This document shows positions 38,225 through 50,300 of a stretch of 64,000 nt of DNA, piece after piece; the first letter of the stretch is position 1, and each line of letters begins with the position of its first letter. This DNA comes from Agapetus fuscipes (Eukaryota; Arthropoda; Insecta; Trichoptera; Glossosomatidae), in NCBI GenBank assembly GCA_951799405.1, contig OX637363.1, positions 3,720,001 to 3,784,000 on the forward strand, in the 5' to 3' direction. Under the pieces are notes generated by a model, which searched no databases, was not told the origin of the DNA, and saw only the letters and a program-made list of their open reading frames with translations. The position numbers were made by a program, and so were the translations under genes.

Positions 38225-38395
38225 TGGAATATACAAAGTGAGCGTAAAAGAAGAAAATCCATGAAAAAAGTGATGGATATGAATGAATTGAAAGAGGTAT
38301 GTAAGGATAGGATAGGTAGAAATGGAGGCAGCTCTGCAGAGGCTCTGACCACCCCTAGCGGAATTGTGACAGAGTTACAGGTACAGTATTAAAAT
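38225..38395 (+). pseudogene. LINE RT C-terminal scrap, subfamily 2
   Basis: GAATTGAAAGAGGTATGTAA and GCTCTGACCACCCCTAGCGG match the end of subfamily 2, but the frame is broken several times. Confidence 0.65.
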
Positions 38396-38794
38396 TAAAA
38401 ACATATATTAATATCTCGGTAGGTACGTCTTAAAGGTTAAACAGAATAGTGATGTGTTTTTTATGTGTTTATGTGATGTGTTTTTTTCCTACTTTCGACG
38501 AGAGAAAACACTACATAAATCTGAGAATCCTGTAGTTTAGAAGATTGTCATGAGTAGGTACCTACCTCCTTCCAGGCGCGTGCATAGGGTATAGGCAAAT
38601 ACATTTAAGAATAATCCAAATTTTCTCCCATTCCTTAACAATAACTCATTTGAAATTGACTGAAGTGCTAACGATGCGATGGCTTCAATCAAACTTAAAT
38701 TTTGAATTTTAAATCTCAATATCAAGGTTAATTTTTTTTTAAGAAATCCTGTGCGGGAGACTCCCTAGATTCTAGAGACTCTAGGGTTCTATGA
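38396..38794. other. unassigned stretch
   Basis: No gene or named repeat. CTCCCTAGATTCTAGAGACT (38761) mirrors AGTCTCTAGAATCTATGGAG next to the SINE-B at 15010, so these flank sequences belong to a repeat. Confidence 0.4.
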
Positions 38795-39035
38795 CACTTG
38801 TAGTGCCGCAGAGGTATACGAGCTTGGTCGTCGCAACAATACTCAAGCAAGACCCAGTTGCTGTAAGGCTGGATGGACCTTTGGTGACCGGTCGTTGGTA
38901 AAGGTGTATGAATTTTTCAACCCAGCGAAGAGCAAATTTGAAAATGTAAATGGTATATTTTTTGTGCTCTGCCGGGATTCGAACCCACAACCTTCCCATT
39001 CAGAGTGTTACCACTGAGCTACGGACCGGTCACTG
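38795..39035 (-). mobile_element. SINE family B copy
   Basis: Complete monomer from ATACGAGCTTGGTCGTCGC to CCACTGAGCTACGGACCGG, with the complement of the B box at about 38978 (GGGATTCGAACCC). Confidence 0.85.
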
Positions 39036-39294
39036 CGTTTTTTACCATATATTGCCCAACTATTAGGCGCATGTGCTTGTATTGCCTCCTTTTACATAAT
39101 TACTATGAGAAGTTACACCCAGTAACATGTTTTATCCCGCGCTTTCTCAAATCAGTGAATCATCTCTACTCTATTCAATTTTTACTTTTATGGTGGCGAG
39201 ATGTATCTACAAACTGTTTAAAAAATGCCAACTAGGCTTCATATACTGTGAAACTTCTTACCGCATTTTCTCCGAACTCTTGCCTGCAACGCTT

Positions 39295-39603
39295 TTGATG
39301 TCCATACATATTATTATTTATTGATTTTAAAAATGTAATTTGTTGTGTATGTTCCTTGACTTATAGGTTGGTATGCGGCTGACCATCCATGCTGTAAAAA
39401 ATGGTTCACTTTGCCAATGTCACCCCTGTTTCAGGGAAGGTCGGCAGGAGTTGCAGGGTGTATGTTCATTTGAGATATGGGTTTTTAAATTGTAAGTCCA
39501 CATGCGGCATGTTCAAGCGCGAACTTATACGTGTCTGCTTGTGAAAATGTAAATAATGTGAATCTCTAATGTTACTTATATTTGCAACTTAGATTAGATT
39601 AAA
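39295..39603 (+). mobile_element. LINE UTR and 3' tail copy
   Basis: TTTTGATGTCCATACATATT is the UTR also seen at 33663. The tail is from TTCCTTGACTTATAGGTTGG to GCAACTTAGATTAGATTAAA. Confidence 0.88.
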
Positions 39604-40764
39604 TTAAGTATATATGAAGCGATGTTAAAAAACATTTAGATACAAAACACAATACAAATAGGCTCACAAGAAATTGAAAAATTCAATCACAAGAACGCAC
39701 ACTCTAAAAAAAAATATCATTTACCGATTTTGAAGGATATTTTATTTTTATTTTTTTATTAGGATATAAAACTAAAATTCATGGATGAAAATTATGTGTT
39801 CCAAGCACGTGTAAAAAAAACTTTTCAATAAAATTAACTGAAAGTAACATCAACTAAAATCTTACGACTTCCGAATCACAATTTGTTTAAACTATTAAGT
39901 ACCTACGTATTAACTTATAAAAACACTTTTTAGTAAATCCAAAATATTGTTCACGGATTTTTTTTTGTTGAAAATCGTATTCGGCTAGCGCGTGGATACC
40001 TGACACCGACAGCAGCCAAATTAATACTGAAGAAAATACAACTTTCTGATTGGGGTAGGAAATTTTTTCATTGAAATGATACAAGAAACGAAAAAAGTTT
40101 TCAAACATTTTAAAGTATTTTTCAAAGAACTGTAAAAGCTTTAAAAACATATTTTAATTGTATAAATTTTTCAGCGTTTATAAAAGCCTTATTTTTTAAA
40201 TCGCACGTTTTAATGTTAAGTATTCAGTGAACAAAGATTTTTCCTTCTAGACTGCCATTTTTTTTAATGATCCTTGAAAATGATTTTTGAAATAATTTCA
40301 TTCGGTCCGCACGTGAGTTTTCAAATACAATATTTACTCTTCACCCGGCCAGGTTGCTAAGAAAAATGCATACAAATATTTTGTTATTGTTTACTGAGGA
40401 CGGCAGTCTTATAAAAGATTGACGTTTGCTGAGAAAAAGATTATAAAATCAAAAAAATTCCGATCTCGTTGATTATCATCTTTTGACTGTTATAAATAAA
40501 TCTTATGAAAATGAAAATTGAAACATATTTTCATGAAAATAAATACTGTTTATTTTTCATACCTACTAGAACCATCATTTTTGTTCTGGCAATATTATGA
40601 AAAAGGAACCGGATGTTAATCTGTCAAAATGTATTTTTTTGAGGTTATGTTTTGAATTTGAAAGAAGACGTGCGCTGCGGTGTGTTTTTAAAAGTTAAGT
40701 TTTAATTTGAAAGGTTTATATTTTTAAATATTTAAGTAGAAATTGTTATTTCAAAAAGTGTACA
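39604..40764. other. upstream region of NO66
   Basis: No repeat of the main families. The promoter is expected in the last few hundred bases. The stretch 40655-40690 (GAAGACGTGCGCTGCGGTGT) is locally GC-richer and could contain the transcription start. No clear TATA box in the expected place. Confidence 0.4.
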
Positions 40765-41306
40765 ATGGCTGATTTGGAAGATTCGTCTGCATTTGCAATG
40801 TATCAAAAGACAAAACCTCTAACCAAATCCGCCAAGCGAAGGAAAGGTATGAAATTGAAAAAGGAACAACAGAAGAAAATGTGTTTACTAAACGAAGTCA
40901 CGAGTCCAGCGGCGAAAGGTAATAAAATCAAACAGAAACTGAAAAATAGGAAAGAAGAGCTACAAAATAAATTGAAAGATAAAAAGAATAAGAAAGAAAC
41001 AGTAAAAGAGAAAAAACAGATTCTTGTCTCGAATGGGAAGACAGAATTGAAGAAAGTAAAAATGGATTCGAAAAAATTATTACCCTTTGAGATTGGCGCA
41101 TCCCAAAAGAAAAGTAATTCGAAAGCAAAGGAAGACAGGGAAATAATTTTGGATATTATGGAAGAAGAAGCAGATTTTTCTTCAGAAAGTGAAGCAAGTT
41201 GTACAGAAAATGAAAATTTTGTTCCGGTTACAAATGACAGCGTGGAGGACGGGAAGAACTTGTTCAAGTGGATGATTTCGCCATTTGATTTGGACAATTT
41301 CTTGAG
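40765..41306 (+). CDS. NO66: NO66 exon 1
   Basis: The ATG is in a good context (ACAATGG). Encodes [20 protein letters not shown], a long Lys-rich nuclear or nucleolar targeting segment, an acidic patch and [12 protein letters not shown]. Donor AG|GTATTT; leaves 2 bases of codon 181. Confidence 0.93.
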
Positions 41307-44300
41307 GTATTTTTAATTTACATTTTGTTTACAAAGGACTGCACATCGCACGTTTAATAGTACTTAAAGAGAAATAACTCAAAAATTGAGAAAACCAAGA
41401 TTTTGTAATAAAACGCAAGAACAATGCGTGAAGAATAGGTAGAATGCGACAGCCGTTCAATTGGGACAAATATGACCGAGAAAAAACATCGGTTGCGTTT
41501 TTCGTCCCATACAAGTTGTACTGGTTGTCTGAACTTCAAACGTGATTTCCCAACATTCTTATTTTTTGAGTTATTGCTCTTTATTATTAAACGTGCGACA
41601 TATCTAAGTTTCTTATAATAATAATATTAGGATGATTTATTTGATGAGCGCTGTTTTTGTGCGAAACACACCTCAAGGGCTCTCTGCGAGCTTTGTTGTC
41701 GCTGTAGAAAGCGCCAATACTCAAGCAAGACCCAATTGATGTTAGGCTGGATGTATTTCTTAGTGACCGGTCATTGGTAAAGGTTAATGAATTTTTCACC
41801 CAGCGAAGAGCATATCTTAAATCATAAATGGTATTTTTTTGCGCTCCGCCGGTACTCTAACCCAAAACTTTACCTTTACTTTAAAACCATTTACGAATCA
41901 GAAGTGTTAACCACTAGACTACGGACTGGACTAATGAATTAAATTAATTGCAAGAATCAAGGTTCCTTGACTCATAGGCTGTTATGAGGCTGACCACCCA
42001 TGCTGTAAATAGATGGTTCGCTTTGCCAATGCCACCCCTGTTACAGGGAAGGTCGGCAAGAGTTGCAGGGCTTATGTTCATTTGAGATTTAGAATTCATG
42101 TGAGAATTGGCTCTTTCTACAGTGATTACCAAGCTCGCAGAGGGCTCTTCAGGTGTGATACACCCAAAAACAGCGCTCACCAAATAAATCATCCTAATAT
42201 TATTATTATCAGTAGACGCTCACTGTCTGGTATCTCATGTACAACAACCCGTACCCTTAGTACGAGCTGCAAAACTTGAGTAATATAAAGTTTACGGCAA
42301 TTATGAAAGAGTGATTTCCCCCAAAATCTGCCATTTTTGTTTGTTTGAACTTGATTTTCTTCATCACTGTAACTCTTTTGCTAAGACCATAAAGTTTAAG
42401 AAACAAAAACGGTAGATTTTGGGAGAAATCACTCTTTAATATTTTCCGTAAACTTTACTTTTCTTAAGTTTTGCAACTCGTACTAAGGGTACTGATTACC
42501 TATCGTGAGGGACTGGAAAATAGTGGTGTTCTTTTTTGGGAAATTCGCGTTATTTTTGATCGAAAACAGGGAAATTCGCGTTATTTTTCATGATAAACGG
42601 GGAGATTCGGTGTAATATTTAGGGTTGATTTGATCAAAATTTAGGTTTATATAATTGCACAACAAAAGATATTACTAATATTTACAATTTATTATATAAA
42701 GAACAATATGTACCTTCAAAAACGATGAATAAATCACATCTGAATCCATACGAGTACCTAACTACAATAAACCATTGATTGAAAAAAGTATTAATATAAT
42801 ATTTTAATGACACTCCGAATACACTGCAATATCCTTTTAAAATATTCAATTTTTGTGCATTGAGTCTCTAGATGAGGGTTATCTATTTTTCCAAGGGATG
42901 TTGGCTTTTATGAAAGCCTCAAGTTGTGCTCTTGGCTAATCCAGCAACAGCTTCACTCCTTAAAGTATTTTCCTTTATTGATGTCGCGATTCAAGTCTGC
43001 TTGGATGATCCAGGACAGTAAACAAAACAAAAAAATTAGGCTGACTTATTTGGTGAGCGCTGTTTTTGTGTGTATCACACCTCAAGAGCCCTCTGCGAGC
43101 TTGATCGTCGCTGTAGAAAGCGCCAATTCTCAAGCAAGACCCAGTTGTTGTAAGGCTGGATGAACCTTTTGATGATCGGTCTTTGGCAAAGGTTTATGAA
43201 TTTTTCAACCCAGCGAAGAGCAAATTCAAAAATATAAATGGTATATTTTTGTGCTCCGCCGGGATTCGAACCGACAACCCTCCAGTTACGAGTCCGGAGT
43301 GTTACCACTTTTACTACGGACCGGTCAAAGTTCTGCTCATCATTCATTTTTTTAACAAAATAGATTTGTGAATAGTAATGCAATTCCCCAACCTACTCTG
43401 CCTAGCCAGAAACAGGTATTAATATCATTAATTAATATTTCATTACTGTTTATTTTAATGAAATATTACTTTATAATTACCCGATAACATCTGTTGAACC
43501 AGGGTCAAATTTATGGTCAAATGACCTAGCCGGGGATCGAACCCCGCGTCTAGCGTTCTAGCGTGTTTCAACGTTGAAAGATCAGCCCACTTGGCCCCCT
43601 CGGCTATAACACCGACCAATTTTCCTGTGCTTTGCACCTTGCAAAGGGTTTTCGCAGGAATCTTTTCTTTCCCACAAAATCATTGCGTTGCAAAAGCGAC
43701 CCATGACAACTTTTTCGCTCAATTTTTTAGCAAAATTACGAAAATTCGCGATATTTGCGTAAAACCTCAAATTTCGCGTTATTCGCGTAAAAACATCAAA
43801 ATTCGCGAATAAATTCGTTTTATCGCGATCGCGAAATTTTCCAGTCCCTACCTATCGTTGATGATGCTTTATTTTATTTCAGCGAAATATGGGAGAAAAA
43901 GCCGTTGCACATTGCCCGTAAGAACAAAACATACTACAAGACCATTCTGTCATCTCCAGCCATAGACAAGATGCTAAGGACGGAGAATATCCAGTTCACC
44001 AAAAACATAGATGTCACTTCCTATAGCGACGGAAAGCGGGAGACACACAACCCTGACGGACGGTAAATATTGCTTTACAATCTATATCTATAAAGAAGGA
44101 TGTGTGTATGTATGTATGTATGTATGTATGTATGTATGTATGTATGTATGTATGTATGTATGTATGTATGTATGTATGTCCCCTATAGACTCATAAACCG
44201 CTCATCCGATTTTGACGAAATTTTCAGGAAACATGTAACATATTCTTAGAACGAATCCTGTGAAGTTTGATGGTGATCAAATAAACAGTGGTTCTCAATT

Positions 44301-47300
44301 CTCGATATTTCAGCAACGAGGTCGGTAAATTTTGAAACCACCCAATAGAAGAAGACCATTATATTCAACTACAATACATAATCTTAGTTGCAAATATACA
44401 TTTACATTAAAGATTCATATAAAATGCATGCTCACAAGCAGACACATGTAAGTTCACGCTTACAAATGCTGCATGTGTACCTACTCATAATTTAAAATCC
44501 AAATCTAAAATGAACAACCCAGTAACTTTTACTTTACGCCAACTTGAAATGGATGTTATTCAGCTCCTGAGTGGCTTGACACTCATTTCTTATGAAGGCT
44601 GAGTAAGCCTTGCCGGTATTTTATTTTGGGTTAGAAATAAACACTGAAACGAGAAATAATTTCTGACAACTTCAGTGGGATTCTAACTCGAGATCTCGGC
44701 ATGGAATGCAGTTACTCTACCAACTAAGCTATAGACCGGACTTTTTACAAATATGGTGGATCGATATCGGTTTGGTTAGGGATAAGCAACCTGCGGCTCA
44801 CCAGCCACATGCGGCTCTTTGGGTGTGAAGTTACGGCTCTTTAGCTTCATACGCAAATACAAAAAAAACACAGAATTATACTTCTGATCGAAAAAAACTA
44901 AATCGTTCTGAATCGATTAACGATCTCTCCGCTACTTGTACTCGCTTTTCACCCCCCACCCTCCCCCCACCCTCCCCCCGCCCCATCGACGCTATTTATT
45001 GTTGGCAAAAAAACATTTGTGGCTCTTTACAAATCCAAAATAAGATATGTATCATTTGAGATTCACATCAAATGCATTCCCATAAGCAGACACGCATAAT
45101 TTCACGCTCACACATACCGCATGTGGAACTACAATATAAAAACCCAATCTTAAATGAACATAAGCCCTGCAACTCTTGCCGACCTTCCCTGAAACAGGGG
45201 CGACATTGGCAAAGTGAACCATTTTTTACAGTATGGGTGGTCAGCCTCATACCAACCTATAAGTCAAGGAAAAACTTTGAAATTTGTAAATTGTAATTTT
45301 TGGCTCTTCCGACTCAAAAGGTTGCCGACCCCTGGCCTAGACAAAAGTTCCAAATTAAAAAATGTTATTCAAGTATTCCAAGTTGAATTTTAGAAATGTA
45401 AGAAAGCTTTTATATCCCGCACTTATAAAAAATACGATAAACTAAAGTTCGTAGGTCACAACTAGAAGACCATATTGAAATATATTATTATTATTAAAAC
45501 CTTTTATTGAAACATACTTTTAATTAAAATATACATAATATAGTTGTTTTTTCAAAAAACGCATTTCTGTAAAATTATATACTCACCACAAATTTAAAGA
45601 TCGTTTTTTTCTCGGCGGTTAAACGTCTTTCTTCTATGTAACAATGGTCCAAAGCAACCAAAATAAACAAAATGTTTGCCTTTTACCTAACCCGGCCGTG
45701 CGACTTACAATTTTGTTGTCAATAGAAAATGTTCCGTGTGCACTACCTAAAACTTTCACTTATTGAAATAATGGATAGAGCACATTTTAAATGTAGGGAA
45801 AAAATGTGAATTCACTTGGCCGGGATAAAGACAGGACAGGGAGTCAAAAATTCAACATAAATTAAACACTTTTATGGAGATAGTTGAAAAAACACTTAAG
45901 TGCATCATATTGTATGAAGCATTTTCCCCAACTGCATACGTTTCACAGTGCGGTTACATTGAAAAATATTCCTGATTGTTTGGAATACATTTATTTCTTC
46001 ACTTTGCTCAAAGAGTATAGTGAATTTTATAGATTAGTTCTTTAATTGTATGATTATAAAATTTAATTTATTGTTTATATTCTTTTCTTGTATAGGTCAA
46101 TATGCATCTGACCAACTATAAATAGAAAATGGTTCACTCTGCCAATGTCACCCCTGTTTCAGGGAAGGTCAGCAAAGAGTTGCAGGGTGTATGTTCATTT
46201 GAGATTTGGGTTTTTATGTTGTAGGTTCACACGCAGAATGTGCAAGTGTGAACTTATACGTGTCTGCTTGTGGGCATGCACTTAATGTGAATTCCAAATG
46301 TAACAATTATATCCATGCAACTTAGAATAGATTAGATGAGTGACGTTACATAGCCGATTTTTTTTATCTTAAATATAAATGGAGCACCGCATCGATTTTC
46401 CCTATGCTTGGCTCTGCTGCTTAACAGTTGTACCTAGACCTTTTTTTTTTAGAAAACGTGAAGATTAACCTAGAGATAAATTGTGTGAAGCTTGATTCCG
46501 ATTAGCACACTTTTTTTTTTGATCCTGTTGTTTCCTCTTTTATCTGTAGAAAAAAATTGATACCACATGCCCAAATGGCGTAGTGAAACACGCCGGGTAC
46601 TGCTAGTATTTTAAATAAAGCATAAAGACAACTTTGTTTTGTGATTGTGTTGAGGTTAATTATATATCCACAGTCGGTTTTGCAAATATACCATTTGCAT
46701 CGTCAGGTAGTCTAATTTGTACATCTTAATAAAATATCATCACAATTACCATGACAACCTGGGATGGTTAGGTTTAGGTTGGAATTACGGTCGTTTGACA
46801 TATTTACAATAATAATAACTACACAATTAAAAATTATTTATTGGATATTAGATGAACCGACTGAGGATTAACTGTTTTTATTTTTTCAATAACAATTGTC
46901 ACAAATCAAGGTAAGTATGCGGGTATGCCATGATTTGTGACAATTGTTATAGAAAAAAAAAGAGTTCATTCTCAGCCTCTCGTCGTGCAGAGAGGGTGTC
47001 TCCTGAAAACGTTAGCTACGTCGCTAATGAAACTTCGAAAATAATGTAAGTTCTCTTATAACGGTTTGTCTAATATCCGATAAATATTTTTTAACGGTAG
47101 TTATTATTATGATAGTAAACCTGGGATGGTTCTTAGCCTCTGTGATCAACTGCTGACAGCCCTGTCTGTTCAACGCTTTACCTTTCCCCTACGAGGTTTA
47201 TTAATTTGACTACAATATCATGCTTCGTTATTTTGTTGTTCTCAAGAAATTTCAGTGTACCTTAGACCTCTACAAATGTGTTTAAATGTATGATGAATTG

Positions 47301-50300
47301 ATTAACCTCTAGAGTGCCAGCGATTTTCTGCCGTAATCCAGCCACTCAACTCTTTGTTTTGATATTAAATATCTCCAAAGATACTAAACATTAGTACTGT
47401 GAACGCGGATCCACGTTCCGGCATTCAGGAGGTTAACAAGAAGAATTTGTGGTGTAGAGAAGAATAGGCTTCCTAAACTAAAAGGGGCATTCTTTCAGAT
47501 CATGTCTCTTTGGCGTAGAAGTGATATGGGATACAACTCCTACACTCTAACATACAACTCTAATTCTGTACAAATTGTGGTAGAATTGTCGCAATGAATG
47601 TTTTACAAGCAACAGAGTGTGTTAAAAAGTTGTCATATCAAGTGTTTATTTTCTCAACCATTACATACATATGTAATGAATTGTTTTTGTGGTTTTTCGG
47701 GTTAGACCATGGTCTACATGCAGCTTTTTTATCTGTCGACGTTTCGCCTTCACGAGTAGAAGGCATTTTCAAGGCGAGTTGTAAGCAACAACAGGCGACC
47801 CAGGAGACAGCGAAGACCGCCACGCCGTTATAAACTAACTAAACGTCTAACCTGAAAAACCACAAAATAAATTCATTGTATAATACCGACCATGAAAGTG
47901 TTAGTGAAAGTTGAATTAAAACTGCATCACAAATGTATTGAATGTTTCAGAGCCTTTCCGCACATTGTATGGGACTACTATTTGAACGGCTGCAGCATCA
48001 GACTTCTTAATCCTCAGGTATAACCATTTGTTTACTGTCCCACTGCCTACAAACTTCATATAAAATCCTTGAATGGTTTTATCGGTCTTGACTGTCTCCC
48101 TTCCATTGCTTTTATTGTATGTTTTCTTTCTTGTTTTGTGGTTATGTTTCATTAGAATGCTGTGAGTACCTAACTTCTTTAGTGATTTGCTACTTAATAA
48201 ATCGGTATTATTAACGTCTATCATAACTAGAAACTGCAACCAGTTTCTTTTCTGTTTTAATTTTTTGTTTTATAAATTTTGATGACTTCTCTATATGGTG
48301 TAATAAATCTCTATAATTTTGAGATAATATGTCACATTAGCAGACAAATGAACATTAAGAATGGGCTACTTGCACTTTTTTTTGCATAAAATTACAATGG
48401 TATATTTTTATGATGATTATGATGATTTCCTTATAAGCGCCGTTTCGTAACTCAATGTCACTCCAAGGGCGCTTAGTATTTTACTGGGCGAAGAAAAATG
48501 TCTTCATCCTCCTCTTTATGTCCTCAATTGTCTTAGACCTCCGGATTTCTGGTGGTAGTTGATTCCAGGTCGCAGGGCCGGCCACTGCAAAAGCACGGTC
48601 TCCGAAAACAGTGGCAATTTTTCTTCTAGGTTCATTTAGCAATATTTGACCAATATTGTGATGTACATTTGGTTATGGAGAGATGTTTCCCGGGATCTAT
48701 TGCCGTGGGCTATGGGAGCTGGAGCTTCTGGACGTTTCGCCCAATGTCTACGATGGTCTTCTACAGCGTGAAGTGTGATGATGTAGATGATCTTGATGAA
48801 AACTGTGATGAAAGTGTGTGTACACTCGGGGTTTTAAATGTGAAAAATGATGACTCTCTGCATACAAGTTGTGTTGTGGAGCAGCGACATCTGTTTATTT
48901 TGCATGTGAAACTGTGGTTGAAACAGAAAACCATCTTGCTTCTACAAGTGCGTGTTTGTCACTTAAAAAGCGCCATCTATGAATTTCATTGTGAAACTTG
49001 GAATAGTAAGGGAAAATACATATAATTTCTTCTACATTTTATCACCCCCATTATTACTGGTCTTGTCTCATTTTTCTTATATGGTTGTCATAAATTTGTT
49101 TTGTTTTCCCCAGACCTACATTCCCAAGCTGCATCTGCTGAACGCCACGCTCCAGGAGTACTTCAAGTGCTTCGTGGGAGCCAACTCCTACCTCACCCCG
49201 CCCAACAGTCAGGGCTTTGCCCCGCACTACGATGACATAGAGGCCTTCATCCTGCAGCTGGAGGGCAAGAAGCAGTGGAGGGTGTATGCGCCTGTGTAAG
49301 ACAAACATCTTATATATATATCGTTAGATAATTTGTTTTCTCTTTTGGGCGCCGTTTAGTGGCTCTAGTCGCCCCAAGGGCGCCCATCCTTCGCTTGCTT
49401 CCTGTAAAACATGTAACTCTTCAACTTCTTCTTGAAGCGTTCTTCACCGGTCTCCATCCTCAGCTTCAGATGTAGCTGGTTCCAGCACAACGGTCCTGCT
49501 GAGCCAAACGCCCTATTCCCAAAACCCGTTGAATGAATGTTTCACCCAGCGAAGAGCATATTTGAAAAATAATTAATATATTTTTTGTGCTCCGCCGGAA
49601 TTTGAACCCACAACCTTCCATTTACGAGTCAGAAGTGTTAACCACTATACTACAGATCGGTGCATGTTGGTATAAGCTTAAATTTTACTCTGCTTATTCC
49701 AGCTCCAAGGAAGAAACCCTGCCCCGCGTCTCCTCCAAGAACTTTGACCAGGATGAGATTGGTGCCCCTGTGCTGGAGGTGACTTTGCAAGCTGGTGACA
49801 TGCTGTACTTCCCCCGGGGCTTCATCCATCAGGGAGTGACGGTGAAGGACGAGCACTCTCTTCACGTCACCATCAGCTGCTACCAGAAGACCTCCTGGGC
49901 GGACCTCTTTGAAGAGGTAAATTTAAATTATTTTCCATATTCAAATTTATGTATATTTAACATATTAGAAATACATTCAGATCAGCACAGATATTGGTAT
50001 AAGATCTTGGCATCTTATTCTTGGATTGCTTTCAGTACATATGGACGCTTGAGCTTTGTCAATCCTTGCCTCCAACTCCTGTCTACCAAATCGGGAATGA
50101 TATCTAACCCTAGCCTCCACATAGAAAACAAACATTCTACCATTGGAGCTATTCACTGGACTATGATAATTAGATAGAATCAGATAGTAAAGTAAAGTAG
50201 ATAGTAAAATAATAAATGTGCTTCTTAATTTTGTTTTAATGATATATTTGAAACATTGTCGGAGTACACAATCTAATAATATAGGTTTAGGTTGGAATTA

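Larger units (their letters stand above)
42507..43850. mobile_element. hAT-like non-autonomous element, 1.34 kb, 8-bp TSD
   Basis: GAGGGACTGGAAAAT at the left and ATTTTCCAGTCCCTA at the right, flanked by CCTATCGT at 42499-42506 and 43851-43858. An 8-bp duplication fits hAT. Subterminal AAATTCGCGTTAT-type words are repeated at both ends. SINE-B and SINE-E are nested inside. No transposase frame is left. Confidence 0.88.
44081..46606 (+). mobile_element. Helitron-like non-autonomous element, 2.5 kb
   Basis: Begins TCTATATCTATAAAGAAGGA and ends GGGTACTGCTAG, between A (44080) and T (46607), as expected for Helitron insertion. GGCGTAGTGAAACACGCC forms a GGCGT/ACGCC hairpin about 8 bases before the CTAG end. 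A TATG microsatellite lies just inside the 5' end. Later insertions (LINE tails, SINE-C, a hAT-like element) inflate it. No Rep/helicase frame. Confidence 0.8.

Noticed and set aside
40803..41297. 164-codon open frame on the minus strand
   Set aside because: It is the antisense shadow of NO66 exon 1. Ser/Phe-rich composition comes from the Lys- and Glu-rich coding strand.
44101..44196. Repetitive peptide YVCM
   Set aside because: Pure translation of a TATG microsatellite.
44952..44987. C-rich run as a G-quadruplex or regulatory element
   Set aside because: A CCCTCCCC-type run inside a hAT-like MITE; no regulatory context, only simple composition.
48669..49025. 118-codon frame upstream of NO66 exon 4
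   Set aside because: It is part of the repeat also present inverted at 52490-52910, where the frame is not conserved.
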